Positions 21,238 through 32,433 are shown, counted from the stretch's first letter. The stretch: DNA of 64,000 bases from an uncultured Pseudomonas sp. (GCF_946885955.1 NZ_CAMPHI010000001.1:204973-268972); one strand, 5' to 3'. Notes: generated from the sequence alone by a model not told the origin. A program made the numbers and translations.

Positions 21238-22245
21238 TCAATGGTAGCCATCTTCTTCGGTCACCTTGCCGCGGAATACGTAGTAGCTCCAGGCCGTGTA
21301 GATCAGGATCAGCGGGATGATCAGCAGCGCGCCGACCAACATGAACGACTGGCTTTGCGGTGGTGCGGCCGCGTCCCAGATCGACACGGATGGCGGAATC
21401 ACGTTCGGCCACAGGCTGATACCCAGGCCGCCGTAGCCGAGGAAGACCAGCGCCAGGGTCAGCAGAAAGGGCGAGTAGTTGGCGTTGCGCGCGATCGCGC
21501 GCAGCAGGGCGACGGTGGCCACCAGCACCAGTAACGGCACCGGCATCAGCAGCAGAATGTTCGGCATGCTGAACCAGCGCTCGGCGATGGCGCTGTGCGC
21601 CAGGGGCGTCCAGATGCTGACCGCGGCGGTCACCCCGAGCACCACGAATACCAGGGGCCGGGCGATATCGTGCATCTGCCATTGCAGACGGCCCTGGGTC
21701 TTCATGATCAGCCAGGTGCAGCCCAGTAGCGCGTAAGCGGCGATCAGCGCCAGGCCGCAGAACAGCGAGAACGGCGTGAACCAGTCCAGCGAGCCGCCGA
21801 CGAACACCCGGTCGACCACCTCGAAGCCATCGACATAAGCGCCCAGCGCCACCCCCTGAAAGAAGGTCGCCGCCAGCGAACCGCCGATAAACGCCTTGTC
21901 CCAGACGTGGCGGGTCTGCGGTTTGGACTTGAAGCGGAACTCGAAGGCCACGCCACGGAAGATCAGCCCCAGGAGCATGAAGATCAACGGCAGGTAGAGC
22001 GCGCTGAGCACCACCGAATAGGCCAGCGGAAAAGCCCCGAACAAGCCCGCGCCACCGAGCACCAGCCAGGTTTCGTTACCGTCCCAGACCGGCGCCACGG
22101 TGTTCATCATCACGTCGCGTTCGCGCTCGCTTTTGACGAACGGGAAGAGGATGCCGATGCCCAGGTCGAAGCCGTCCATGACCACGTACATCATGACCCC
22201 GAAGGCAATGATCGCCGCCCAAATCAGTGAAAGATCGTAGCCCAT
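21238..22245 (-). CDS. cioB: Cyanide-insensitive quinol oxidase subunit II
   Basis: 335-residue bd-type oxidase subunit II (CydB family), all-helical inner-membrane protein. The N-terminus MGYDLSLIWAAIIAFGVMMY is followed by the family motifs DGFDLGIGILFPF and NTVAPVWDGNETWLVLGG. Length matches CioB. Ribosome site GAGGGG is 8 bases upstream. The start lies 2 bases after the cioA stop, so the two subunits are translationally coupled. Works with CioA in aerobic respiration from quinol, without heme-copper centres. Confidence 0.95.
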   Translation of the reverse strand: MGYDLSLIWAAIIAFGVMMYVVMDGFDLGIGILFPFVKSERERDVMMNTVAPVWDGNETWLVLGGAGLFGAFPLAYSVVLSALYLPLIFMLLGLIFRGVAFEFRFKSKPQTRHVWDKAFIGGSLAATFFQGVALGAYVDGFEVVDRVFVGGSLDWFTPFSLFCGLALIAAYALLGCTWLIMKTQGRLQWQMHDIARPLVFVVLGVTAAVSIWTPLAHSAIAERWFSMPNILLLMPVPLLVLVATVALLRAIARNANYSPFLLTLALVFLGYGGLGISLWPNVIPPSVSIWDAAAPPQSQSFMLVGALLIIPLILIYTAWSYYVFRGKVTEEDGYH

Positions 22246-22247
22246 GA

Positions 22248-23687
22248 TTATTTCCCCTCACCCAGTTCGTCGCTTTCGCCCGCTTCGAAGCTCTCATCCG
22301 CCGCAGACAGCGGTCGCGCCGGCGTGCGCTGTTGACCTGGCCCACCAACGTCGGCCTGCTTGCCCTCGTCGATGAGCGGGCCCCTGCGTACCAGGCGCAT
22401 CACGTAGCTGATGCCGGCGCCGAACAAGGCGAAATAGACCACCACGAACAGGCCGAGGGTCAGGCTCATCTGCGCGAGGCTATGCCCGGACGAGGCGTCC
22501 GCGGTGCGCATCAGGCCGTACACCACCCAGGGCTGGCGACCGACCTCGGTGGTGAACCAGCCGGCGAGAATCGCCAGCACGCCAGACGGCCCCATCCACA
22601 CCACCAGGTGCAGGAAGGCGCGGTTCTCGAACAGCGTGCCGCGCAGGCGCAACCAGAAGCCCCAGATACCGGTGAGGATCATCAGCATGCCGAGCGCGAC
22701 CATGACCCGGAAGGTCCAGAACACGATGGTCGAGTTGGGCCGATCCTCGGCGGCGAATTCCTTCAGAGCCGGCACCTGCTTGTCCAGGCTGTGGGTCAGG
22801 ATCAGGCTGCCGAGGGCGGGGATTTCAAGTTTGAAACGGGTTTCTTCGGCGCCCATATCCGGCAAACCGAAGAGAATCAGCGGGGTCGGCTCGTCGCCGC
22901 GGTTTTCCCAGTGACCTTCGATCGCAGCGATCTTCGCCGGCTGATATTTCAGCGTATTGAGACCATGAAAATCACCGATCATCGCCTGCACCGGCGCCAC
23001 CAACAGGGCCATCCACAGGGCCATCGAGAGCATCCGCCGGATCGCCGGGTTGTTGCGCCCACGCAGCAGGTGCCAGGCCGCCGAAGCGCCGACGAAGAAC
23101 GCGGTGGCGAGAAACGCAGCGGTGGCCATATGCGCCAGGCGATAAGGGAAGGAAGGGTTGAACACCACGGCGAACCAGTCGACGGGGATCACCCGCCCAT
23201 CGACGATCTCGAAGCCCTGCGGCGTATGCATCCAGCTGTTGGAGGCGAGAATCCAGAAGGTCGAGATCAGCGTACCGACCGCCACCATCAGCGTGGAGAA
23301 AAAGTGCAGGCCAGGACCGACGCGATTCCAGCCGAACAGCATCACCCCGAGAAAGCCCGCCTCGAGGAAGAACGCGGTGAGCACTTCATAGGTCAGCAGC
23401 GGCCCGGTCACCGCCCCGGCGAAATCCGAGAACGCGCTCCAGTTGGTACCGAACTGGTAGGCCATGACCACGCCGGAGACCACGCCCATGCCGAAGTTGA
23501 CCGCGAAAATCTTCGACCAGAAGTGATAGAGGTCGCGGTAGGTGCCGTCGCTGGTCTTCAGCCACAGGCCTTCCAATACCGCCAGGTAACTGGCCAGGCC
23601 GATGGTGATGGCCGGAAACACGATATGAAAGGAGATGGTGAACGCGAATTGGATTCGGGCCAGATCCAGCGCCTCGATGCCGAACAT
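22248..23687 (-). CDS. cioA: Cyanide-insensitive quinol oxidase subunit I
   Basis: 479-residue bd-type oxidase subunit I carrying the hemes. The N-terminus has the axial His in FTISFHIVFPAITIGLA, and later WAVV/FGVVSGVVMAYQFGTNW and GRQPWVVYGLMRT motifs are present. The Q-loop is short, as in the cyanide-insensitive (CioA) subclass. The C-terminal tail is hydrophilic. Ribosome site AGGATG precedes the ATG. First gene of the cioA-cioB-DUF2474 operon, with an ANR-type box about 130 bases upstream. Confidence 0.95.
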   Translation of the reverse strand: MFGIEALDLARIQFAFTISFHIVFPAITIGLASYLAVLEGLWLKTSDGTYRDLYHFWSKIFAVNFGMGVVSGVVMAYQFGTNWSAFSDFAGAVTGPLLTYEVLTAFFLEAGFLGVMLFGWNRVGPGLHFFSTLMVAVGTLISTFWILASNSWMHTPQGFEIVDGRVIPVDWFAVVFNPSFPYRLAHMATAAFLATAFFVGASAAWHLLRGRNNPAIRRMLSMALWMALLVAPVQAMIGDFHGLNTLKYQPAKIAAIEGHWENRGDEPTPLILFGLPDMGAEETRFKLEIPALGSLILTHSLDKQVPALKEFAAEDRPNSTIVFWTFRVMVALGMLMILTGIWGFWLRLRGTLFENRAFLHLVVWMGPSGVLAILAGWFTTEVGRQPWVVYGLMRTADASSGHSLAQMSLTLGLFVVVYFALFGAGISYVMRLVRRGPLIDEGKQADVGGPGQQRTPARPLSAADESFEAGESDELGEGK

Positions 23688-23815
23688 ATAACATCCTCAC
23701 TCAGGTTATTCGGGGGCACAGCCTTGTGCGCACGCCCAATTGGAGCGCAATACGGTGCGATTGTTCTTGTTATGGCGGGATGGCGACGACCCAGCAGACT
23801 TGCCTGAAACCGGCA

Positions 23816-23829
23816 TTGATCTGGATCAA
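23816..23829 (-). promoter_or_regulatory. FNR/ANR box upstream of cioA
   Basis: TTGATCTGGATCAA is a perfect match to the FNR/ANR consensus TTGAT-N4-ATCAA. It lies about 129 bases upstream of the cioA start. In P. aeruginosa ANR represses cioAB at low oxygen, so repression here is the likely role. It could also serve the divergent MFS gene. Confidence 0.8.
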
Positions 23830-23987
23830 GCATGTTGGAAGCGTAGCGCCGAACGGTGCCCGCGACGCTGTGGTTATTTGTCGCGCGGGCTCTACGCGAT
23901 ACCTGACCGAGCGGGCATACTGATTGCCCAGAGCACCGGGTGAGGCCTCCATCGCCGATCCCCCGCCACTCGCCATAACCGAACGAC

Positions 23988-25220
23988 ATGCCCGCCCACG
24001 ACGATTCGCGCCTGCGTAACCATCGCCCCTTCATCGCCTTCTGACTGGCCCGGGTGGCCACCGCCAGCGGCTTCCAGATGCTCAGCGTGGCGATTGCCTG
24101 GCAGATGTACAGCCTCACCGGCGACGTGCTCGACCTCGGCCTGGTCGGGCTGGTGGAGTTCCTGCCAAAAATCCTGTTTATCCTGCTCACCGGGCACGTG
24201 GCCGATCGCTTCGATCGGCGTAAAGTCGCCGCCCTGTGCCAAAGCGCCCAGGGGCTGGTGGCGCTGGCGCTATTGCTCGGCAGCACGCTGACGGGGATCA
24301 GCCGAGAAACCCTCTTCGTCATCGCCTTTCTGCTCGGCAGCGCACGGGCCTTCGAGATGCCGACGACCCAGGCGCTGCTGCCGAATATCGTGCCGGCTGG
24401 CCTGTTCCCCGCCGCCGTGGCCGCCTCCGCCTCGGCGATGCAGACCGCCACCATAATCGCGCCGGCTATCGGCGGCTGGCTCTACGCGCTGAGCACCGGC
24501 TGGGTCTACGGCAGCAGCGCAGCGCTGTATGGCGTGGCCCTGAGCCTGATGCTGAGCCTGCCGGCGCAGCAGAAACCGCTGAAGCAGAAGGTTTCGGTGG
24601 AGTCGCTGCTCGCCGGCTTCCGCTTTATCCGCAGCCGCCGCGAAGTATTCGGCGCGGTGACGCTGGATATGGTCGCGGTGTTGCTCGGCGGCGCCACGGC
24701 GCTGTTGCCGGTGTTCGCCAAGGACATCCTGCTGACCGGCCCCTGGGGCTTGGGCCTGCTGCGCTCGGCGCCGGCGGTAGGCGCCTTGCTGATGTCGATC
24801 TGGCTGGCGCGCATGCCGATCGAACGCCGGGTCGGGCCGGCGATGCTGATCTCGGTGGCGATCTTCGGTGTCGCCACCGTCGCCTTCGGCCTCTCCACCT
24901 CGTTGTGGTTCAGCCTGGCGACCCTGGTACTGCTGGGCGCGGCTGACATGGTCAGCATGGTCATCCGCGGCGCCTTCGTGCAGCTGCAGACACCCGACGC
25001 CATGCGCGGCCGGGTCAGCGCAGTGAACGGCCTGTTTATCGGTGCATCGAACCAGCTCGGCGACTTCCGCGCCGGGGTCAGCGCCGCCTGGTTCGGCACC
25101 GTACCGGCGGTGCTGATCGGCGGGATAGGCGCGCTGGTAGTCAGCGGGCTATGGATCAAATTGTTCCCGGCCCTGGCGCGGCGCGACCGGATGCACGAAG
25201 CGCCGATCGACGATAAATAA
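23988..25220 (+). pseudogene. MFS exporter (EntS-like) interrupted by an in-frame TGA
   Basis: The ATG at 23988 opens MPAHDDSRLRNHRPFIAF, then a TGA stop at 24042-24044, then LARVATASGFQMLSVAIAWQ in the same frame. The expected family sequence at the stop is FWLARV, so a single TGG-to-TGA change explains it. From 24054 the frame is intact for 388 codons and encodes a 12-helix major facilitator protein of the enterobactin-exporter/EntS type (GHVADRFDRRKVAALCQ loop, RGRVSAVNGLFIGASNQLG). Restart at GTG 24054 would lose half of helix 1. Either a pseudogene, a sequencing error, or a read-through gene. Transcribed divergently from cioA. Confidence 0.8.
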
Positions 25221-25244
25221 AGGGGCTTCGCCATGTCGGCTCCG

Positions 25245-25310
25245 GTAGCCCGGATGCAATCCGGGGAAGTTCTAGCGGCAGATACCGCTCCCGGATTGCA
25301 TCCGGGCTAC
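25245..25310. repeat. REP-like palindrome, GTAGCCCGGATGC family
   Basis: Arms GTAGCCCGGATGCAATCCGG and GGATTGCATCCGGGCTAC with an inner variable segment. It lies between the convergent MFS and YajL-type genes, a position suited to a bidirectional terminator. Same family as 6456 and 49602. Confidence 0.88.
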
Positions 25311-25337
25311 AAAAGCGCACAGCCAAAACTGGAGCGA

Positions 25338-25889
25338 TCAGAACAACAGCGCCTCGGCCACTTCCCTGCGTTTGCCCTTGCCCTGTAGTTGCTCGACCAG
25401 GGTCAGGGCGAATTCCATGGCGGTGCCCGGTCCCTGGCTGGTGATGCAGTTGCCGTCGACCACCACGGCCTGGTCGACGAAGGTGCAACCGCTCAAACGA
25501 TCGCTAAACGCCGGATAGCAGGTCATGCGCCGTTGCTTGAGCACGCCGTACTGCTGCAGGGCCAGCGCCGGTGCGGCGCAGATGGCGGCGAACAGTTTGC
25601 CGGCCTTGGCCTGCTCCCGCACCTTTTCGGCCAATGGCTCGTGCTCGGCCAGGCGCTCGGCGCCGGGCATGCCGCCGGGCAGCACGATCAGATCGAAATC
25701 CTGGGCCAGCACATCGACCAGCATGGTATCGGCGGTCAAGCGGGTGCCGCGGGCACAGGTGATCATGCGCCGCCCTTCGATACTGGCCACCACCACCTCG
25801 ACCTCGGCGCGCCGCAGCACGTCGATCAGGGTCACGCATTCGATGTCTTCAACGCCGTCAGCAAGGCTGATCAGGGCTCGCGTGGTCAT
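25338..25889 (-). CDS. DJ-1/PfpI family protein, YajL-like
   Basis: 183-residue cytoplasmic protein of the DJ-1 superfamily. The reactive Cys104 lies in the nucleophile elbow AAICAAPALAL, with conserved Glu14 in DGVEDIE. IVLPGGMPGAERL matches the YajL/DJ-1 subgroup, to which a chaperone or glyoxalase/deglycase role is attributed. The length is normal. It is divergent from the NCS2 permease gene; a palindrome at 25930 lies between them. Confidence 0.88.
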   Translation of the reverse strand: MTTRALISLADGVEDIECVTLIDVLRRAEVEVVVASIEGRRMITCARGTRLTADTMLVDVLAQDFDLIVLPGGMPGAERLAEHEPLAEKVREQAKAGKLFAAICAAPALALQQYGVLKQRRMTCYPAFSDRLSGCTFVDQAVVVDGNCITSQGPGTAMEFALTLVEQLQGKGKRREVAEALLF

Positions 25890-25929
25890 ATTGGCCTCCT
25901 TCTTGCCTATGCAAGTTGCTGCTACTAGT

Positions 25930-25943
25930 TGACCATTCGGTCA
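25930..25943. promoter_or_regulatory. Candidate operator TGACC-N4-GGTCA
   Basis: Perfect inverted repeat TGACCATTCGGTCA in the divergent region between the YajL-like gene and the NCS2 permease. It sits just upstream of a plausible -35 element for the permease (25948). The spacing of 5-bp arms by 4 bases is typical of TetR/MarR-type operators. The regulator is not in this window as far as I can tell. Confidence 0.4.
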
Positions 25944-25947
25944 TAAA

Positions 25948-25976
25948 TTCACCCCTTATGGGCGAGCTGATATGAT
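25948..25976 (+). promoter_or_regulatory. Probable sigma-70 promoter of the NCS2 permease gene
   Basis: TTCACC (25948-25953) and TATGAT (25971-25976) separated by 17 bases. The -10 is a five-of-six match. The predicted transcript would have a leader of about 100 bases before the ATG at 26084. Confidence 0.45.
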
Positions 25977-26083
25977 GCGCGCCTTTTTCCGGATCGCCAG
26001 CAAAAACACACGCACACGCGTGGATGTGCTTTGCTTTCGATTGGCATTACTCACGGCGCCATCGCCGTTACGGAGCGTTGCAG

Positions 26084-27376
<1,293 letters not shown>

Positions 27377-27400
27377 AGCCCCGTAGACTGGTCAGAACCC

Positions 27401-27468
27401 TAGGGTGGGTTAGGCGCGCAGGCGATACACGGCAACACAGCGAGTATCGGCGCGCCGTAACCCCACCA
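27401..27468. repeat. TAGGGTGGGTTAGGCG-family palindrome
   Basis: Outer arms TAGGGTGGGTTAGGCGCG and GCGCGCCGTAACCCCACC surround CGATACACGGCAACACAGCG. It lies between the permease gene and trmA. Relatives: fragments at 18884 and 21012. Confidence 0.75.
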
Positions 27469-27542
27469 TCACCCATGCGACGCCAACCTGCGAGAACAGC
27501 CCCAGTCCACGGGCTGCAATCTATTCACTTTTCGAGTCACAC

Positions 27543-28631
27543 ATGAGCCGTTCCCAGTTCGACCCCGCCCGCTACGACGCCCAGCTCGCCGAAAAGAAGC
27601 AGCGCCTGATCGAGTTGCTGGCGCCCTTCGCCGCGCCCGAGCCCGAAGTCTTCGAATCGCCGCGCGAGCATTACCGCCTGCGTGCGGAGTTCCGCCTGTG
27701 GCGCGAAGGCGAAGACCGTCACTACGCGATGTTCGAGGCCGGCGATAAGCACACGCCGATCTTCTTCGAGGATTTCCCCATCGCCAGCGTGCGGATCAAT
27801 CAGTTGATGCCGCGCCTGAAAGCCGCCTGGCAAGCCAGCAAAGCGCTGAGCTTCAAGCTGTTCCAGGTGGAATTCCTCACCACCCTGGCCGGCGACGCCC
27901 TGGTCACCCTGTGCTACCACCGCCCGCTGGACGACGCCTGGCAGGCCGAGGCGGAGAAGCTCGCGGCGGAGTTGCAGGTGAGCATCGTTGGCCGTTCACG
28001 CGGCAAGCGCATCGTCATCGGCAAGGATTTCGTCGAGGAAAAACTGCAAATCGCCGGGCGCACCTTCAGCTATCGGCAGCCGGAAAGCGCTTTCACTCAG
28101 CCCAACGGCGCAGTCAACCAGAAGATGCTCGGCTGGGCCTACGAGGTGCTGGGCGAGCGCCAGGACGACCTGCTGGAGCTGTATTGCGGCAACGGCAATT
28201 TCACCTTGCCGCTGGCCACCCGGGTGCGCAAGGTGCTGGCTACCGAGATCAGCAAATCCTCGGTCAATGCCGCCCTGGCCAACCTGGCCGATAACGGCGT
28301 GGACAACGTCAGCCTGGTGCGCCTGTCCGCCGAAGAGCTGACCGAAGCGCTCAACGAGGTGCGACCGTTCCGCCGCCTGGCCGATATCGACCTGAAGAGC
28401 TACGACTTCGCCAGCGTCTTCGTCGACCCGCCGCGCGCCGGCATGGACCCGGACACCTGCGAACTGACCCGGCGCTTCGAACGCATCCTGTATATCTCCT
28501 GCAACCCGGAAACCCTGGCCGCCAATATCGCCCAGCTCAGCGACACGCACCAGGTGACCCGCTGCGCACTGTTCGACCAATTCCCCTATACCCACCATAT
28601 GGAAAGCGGCGTCCTGCTGAGCAGGAAGTAG
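27543..28631 (+). CDS. trmA: tRNA (uracil-5-)-methyltransferase TrmA
   Basis: 362-residue enzyme making 5-methyluridine-54 in the T-loop of tRNA. SAM motif [28 protein letters not shown], and the catalytic nucleophile Cys in [12 protein letters not shown] are all present, with the TrmA-specific N-terminus ([19 protein letters not shown]). No Fe-S/TRAM extension, which separates it from RlmD/RumA. Ends with the family GVLLSRK. A terminator follows directly. Confidence 0.96.
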   Translation: MSRSQFDPARYDAQLAEKKQRLIELLAPFAAPEPEVFESPREHYRLRAEFRLWREGEDRHYAMFEAGDKHTPIFFEDFPIASVRINQLMPRLKAAWQASKALSFKLFQVEFLTTLAGDALVTLCYHRPLDDAWQAEAEKLAAELQVSIVGRSRGKRIVIGKDFVEEKLQIAGRTFSYRQPESAFTQPNGAVNQKMLGWAYEVLGERQDDLLELYCGNGNFTLPLATRVRKVLATEISKSSVNAALANLADNGVDNVSLVRLSAEELTEALNEVRPFRRLADIDLKSYDFASVFVDPPRAGMDPDTCELTRRFERILYISCNPETLAANIAQLSDTHQVTRCALFDQFPYTHHMESGVLLSRK

Positions 28632-28637
28632 CCGACG

Positions 28638-28661
28638 GCGCCATTCACCGATGGCGCTTTT
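28638..28661 (+). terminator. Rho-independent terminator after trmA
   Basis: GCGCCAT and ATGGCGC arms around a six-base loop, followed by TTTT. It starts 6 bases after the trmA stop codon. Confidence 0.85.
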
Positions 28662-28880
28662 CCAACGCCCGCGCCACAGGCGCCGGGCGGTGCGAGCGTA
28701 AGCGTGACCTGTCGCGCTGCCCCCGAGTGCGATCGCTCACACAAATGCAACCAGGCCAGGAGAAGCCGGGCATTTCCCTTCGGCGCTGTAAATCCGCGTG
28801 CTAGTTTCCAACGGAACGACTTGGCGACCACCCGCCAACTCGGCCACACGGCCATAGCACTCAAGAACCTGGGGGAACTG

Positions 28881-31800
28881 ATGACCTGCATCCGGCAGAA
28901 GCGGGCGCGAGCGATCGCGCGCGGCGTAGAACATTGCCTGCAATTAACGCCAGCCCGGATGCCGGCAACCGAACGCGCAGGCGCCGAGCCCCGCCGCAAA
29001 AAACTCTCGCTGTCCATTTCCGCCGCCTTGATGAGCGGCTTGGTAGGCTGGCCCTCGATCGGCGCCGCGGTGCTCTATATCGAACCGATCACCGGCGTTG
29101 TCGGCAACGACGGACCCGGCGGCACGGGCGGCTACGACCCCGCTTACGACGTCAGCTTCGTCGACGGTGTTTCGCACTACAGCTTCGCCGACGGCGACAG
29201 CATAGAGATGGAGGCTATCGACCGCGATGTGGTCGCCGTGTCCATCGCCTCGGGGAATCCTCCGGTGGCGCTGGACGTGGCCGGCGGCGGCAGGCTGGAC
29301 CTGTCGGCGAGCCGCGGCGAGAGCGGCATCCGGGGAACGGCGATCGGCATCCTCAACGACGGCAATACGCTCACCGTCAACGGCGACACCCGGATCTCCG
29401 CCCGCGCCCGCGACGCGGACTTCGGCGGCGGCCTCGGCAATAGCGCTCAGGCGGTGTTCGCCCGCGGCGGCAGCACCACCATTTTTAACGGCGCCACCGA
29501 CCTGCATGCCCATACGCAGGGCTTTGCGCGCGCGGTCTGGGTCATGGGGCGCAGCAACGTCGTGTTCAATGGCCCGACCACGATCCTCGCCGAAAGCCGC
29601 GGCACGCTCGATGCGGTCTACAACTCCGACGGCGGCACCATTACCTTCAATGGCGACACCAGCATCTCTGCGCTGTCGATCTGGCCCAGCGACAACGCCC
29701 ATGCCATCTACAACGACAACGTCAATACCCGGCTGACGGTCAACGGCAATCTGTCGCTGACCACGGTCGCCATGGGTTCGACCGCATTCGGCGTGCGCAA
29801 CCAGGGCGACATGGAGGTCTTCGGCGACGCCACCGTCAACGTGAAGGGCCCACGCTCCACGCACGGCATCGCCAACACCCACCGCTCGGCATGGATGCGC
29901 TGGCACGGCGACGTGGACGTGCTCGTGCGCAGCGAAGGGCCGGAAAACGGCTACGTGCCGTTCGGCAATCCCTCCGGCCTCAGCAACGACCGCTCGCCCG
30001 GTGCGGTGATGACCTTCGACGACGCGGTTTCGGTCGATGTCGCCTCGGAGGCGGAAACCTACGGTCTGGTCAGCACCGGCTTCATCGAGTTCACCTCGCC
30101 CACCGCGCCGGTGTCGTTCACCGTCGCCTCCACCTCCGACTGCAGCGCCTGCAACGTCTACGGCATCCGCAACTTCGGCACCGTCAAGGTCGCCGGCGGA
30201 CTGACCGTGTCGACGAGCCCCAGCAACGCCGGCGCCGCCTATTCGATTTGGAGCGTACCGCTCGACATCCAGGACGCCAGCGTCACCGTCAACCAGGCCG
30301 GCGGCCAACGCGTGCAGCTCGACGGCGACATCGCCACCGCGACCGATCCTGTCAATGGCAACACCGGGGCGGTCAACGTCAATTTCGACACCGCCGATTC
30401 CTGGCTGCGCGGCTTGGTCGGCGGCGTGCGGAACGATGTCGGCTTCAGCGTCGGCCAGGCCGACCTGTCGTTCGCCAACGGCGCGACCTGGACGCCGCAA
30501 GGCAGCGGCACGCTGAGCAACGATTTCGGTTCCGGCTCTCTCGCCCTGGGCGACAACGGTGTGATCGACATGGCCGGCTACTGGGGCAGCTTCACCCCCG
30601 GGGCCATTCCAACCCATAGCTACCGCACCCTGCGAATCAACAGCAGCACCGGCGGCGCCGCGGTCTCACTGGCCGATGGCGCGCGCTTCCAGTTGCTCAG
30701 CGACATCACGGGCATCAAGGGCGCGGCCGGCGCCGACAAGATCGTATTCGGTAGCGGCATCAGCAGCTTTTCCGCCACAGGTACACAGGACGTGAGCATC
30801 GTCTACGACCCCGTACTGGACGACAGTTCCTGGGTCAATGCCTCGACGCTGCGCAGCGGCACAACGATCCTGGCCGCTTCGCCGATCGAAATCGTCGATG
30901 CCAGTGCGGCCGCGGGCGGCAGCGCCACCTTCGCAGCGGCGAGAGGGCTGGACGGCAGCTGGAGCGGAACCTATGAAGGCGATCTGGTGAGATTCGCCTA
31001 TACCCCGCAAGTGGCGCTGAGCGCCGACGGCAAGAAGATAGTGCTGACGGGCATTAGTATCCCGGGCAGCGAGAGCGACGCCGTGCCTAGCGTGGTCCAG
31101 GTGCCGGGCAGCGTAAGCGGGGGTGCAGCGAGCGGCGCCCTTGGGCTGCGGCCATCGGAGACGGTGCTGAGCGCCGCCGATGCCGCCGACAGTGTCGTCG
31201 ACCTCTGGCACAACAGCGGACAGGCCTCGCTGCGCCATCTACGTGATCGATCGCGCCGCCAGGTCGCCGATCAGACCGGCGTTTGGGCGGAAGGCGATAG
31301 CGGCGAATTGAGCGCGGATACCGCCTATTCGCGCGACTACCGGCAGAACTACAGCGGCCTGACGGTTGGCGCGGATCGCAGCTTCGCCCGCGACGCCGAC
31401 TCCGGCAGCATCGGTTTCAGCGTCGCCCAGGTCCGCTCGACGGCGAACTACGAGCAGGGCAAGGGCGAGTTGAAAGGCACCACCCTGGGCCTCTACAGCG
31501 GCTGGACCGCCGACAGCGGCCCCTATCTTCTGCTCGGCGCAGACGCTTCGCTGTTGGAGAACAGCTACCACGCACGCGATTCGGAAAACCGCGAAATCGT
31601 AGGTAAATACCGGACCCAAGCGGCCCGGACCTATGCCGAAGGCGGCTATCCATTCGAACTCGCGAACGGCTATTACATCGAACCGCAACTCGGTTTGTCC
31701 GTCGGCACCATCCGCGGCAGCCGGCACACCACCAGCAATGGCGTGGAGATAGACCAGGACCGGCTCGTGTCCTCGGTAGCGCGCGCCGGCGTCGAGATCG

Positions 31801-32075
31801 GCAAGACGTTGCAGGGTCCGGGAATTGATGGCGGCCTCTATGTGCGGGCGTCGGCATTGCGCTATCAGGGTGACAACCTGGACATCAGCGCCTCCAAGGA
31901 CGGCGGCAGCATCGCCCCTGATACCGCGGAGCGCAACGGTACGGGCAGCGAATTCGTGCTCGGCGGCGACGTTGGCCTCGGCAATACGCGCCTGTTTATC
32001 GAGGCGTCCGCCGCCACCGCGGTGGACGCGCAGCGTAACTGGGCGGTCCAGGCGGGGCTGCGGCATAACTGGTGA
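28881..32075 (+). CDS. Autotransporter (type Va) with beta-helix passenger
   Basis: 1064-residue outer-membrane protein. The start at 28881 follows GGGGGA and gives an unusually long N-region (about 40 residues, Arg-rich) before the hydrophobic signal segment LSISAALMSGLVGWPSIGAA. The passenger (about 70-770) is made of repeated short beta strands (NGDTRISA, NGATDLHA, NGPTTILA, NGDTSISA, NGNLSLTT). It carries no visible protease or lipase motif. The barrel (about 795-1064) is of AidA/pertactin type (GVWAEGDSGELSAD, then strands) and ends AGLRHNW with a terminal aromatic. Probable adhesin. It lies between trmA and the fatty-acyl cluster without clear links to either. Confidence 0.88.
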   Translation: MTCIRQKRARAIARGVEHCLQLTPARMPATERAGAEPRRKKLSLSISAALMSGLVGWPSIGAAVLYIEPITGVVGNDGPGGTGGYDPAYDVSFVDGVSHYSFADGDSIEMEAIDRDVVAVSIASGNPPVALDVAGGGRLDLSASRGESGIRGTAIGILNDGNTLTVNGDTRISARARDADFGGGLGNSAQAVFARGGSTTIFNGATDLHAHTQGFARAVWVMGRSNVVFNGPTTILAESRGTLDAVYNSDGGTITFNGDTSISALSIWPSDNAHAIYNDNVNTRLTVNGNLSLTTVAMGSTAFGVRNQGDMEVFGDATVNVKGPRSTHGIANTHRSAWMRWHGDVDVLVRSEGPENGYVPFGNPSGLSNDRSPGAVMTFDDAVSVDVASEAETYGLVSTGFIEFTSPTAPVSFTVASTSDCSACNVYGIRNFGTVKVAGGLTVSTSPSNAGAAYSIWSVPLDIQDASVTVNQAGGQRVQLDGDIATATDPVNGNTGAVNVNFDTADSWLRGLVGGVRNDVGFSVGQADLSFANGATWTPQGSGTLSNDFGSGSLALGDNGVIDMAGYWGSFTPGAIPTHSYRTLRINSSTGGAAVSLADGARFQLLSDITGIKGAAGADKIVFGSGISSFSATGTQDVSIVYDPVLDDSSWVNASTLRSGTTILAASPIEIVDASAAAGGSATFAAARGLDGSWSGTYEGDLVRFAYTPQVALSADGKKIVLTGISIPGSESDAVPSVVQVPGSVSGGAASGALGLRPSETVLSAADAADSVVDLWHNSGQASLRHLRDRSRRQVADQTGVWAEGDSGELSADTAYSRDYRQNYSGLTVGADRSFARDADSGSIGFSVAQVRSTANYEQGKGELKGTTLGLYSGWTADSGPYLLLGADASLLENSYHARDSENREIVGKYRTQAARTYAEGGYPFELANGYYIEPQLGLSVGTIRGSRHTTSNGVEIDQDRLVSSVARAGVEIGKTLQGPGIDGGLYVRASALRYQGDNLDISASKDGGSIAPDTAERNGTGSEFVLGGDVGLGNTRLFIEASAATAVDAQRNWAVQAGLRHNW

Positions 32076-32433
32076 AGCCCGCGCGGCATTAAAGCCCTGC
32101 CGCGATCCATCCACAGGACTCGCGCCCGTGCTATAAGCGCCCAACGGCGGGCAATCCGCCGCTCGCTGGGCGCTACCAGTAGCTGCCGAGCAGCGCCTTT
32201 CATAGCCCGCCGGCACACCTCTCGAATCGCATCAGCCCGACCAACTCCTGCGCCTTGAACAGCCGGGCGACCGGAATCAACAGGTCCCGGCCGCCGCATC
32301 CCCATGCGACTCCGCGCCACCCTTCCCAATCGCGCCAGCGACCAACGCCATAACCCTCATCGCGGCCCCTCGGCCATTCGCTCCGGCGCCGACCGCTAAT
32401 CGACCGACTGCTCAGAAAGTCTGACCCGCCTGA

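Noticed and set aside
28944..30617. 557-codon minus-strand open frame
   Set aside because: Antisense to the autotransporter passenger; repetitive Gly/Ala/Val composition mirrors the passenger codons.
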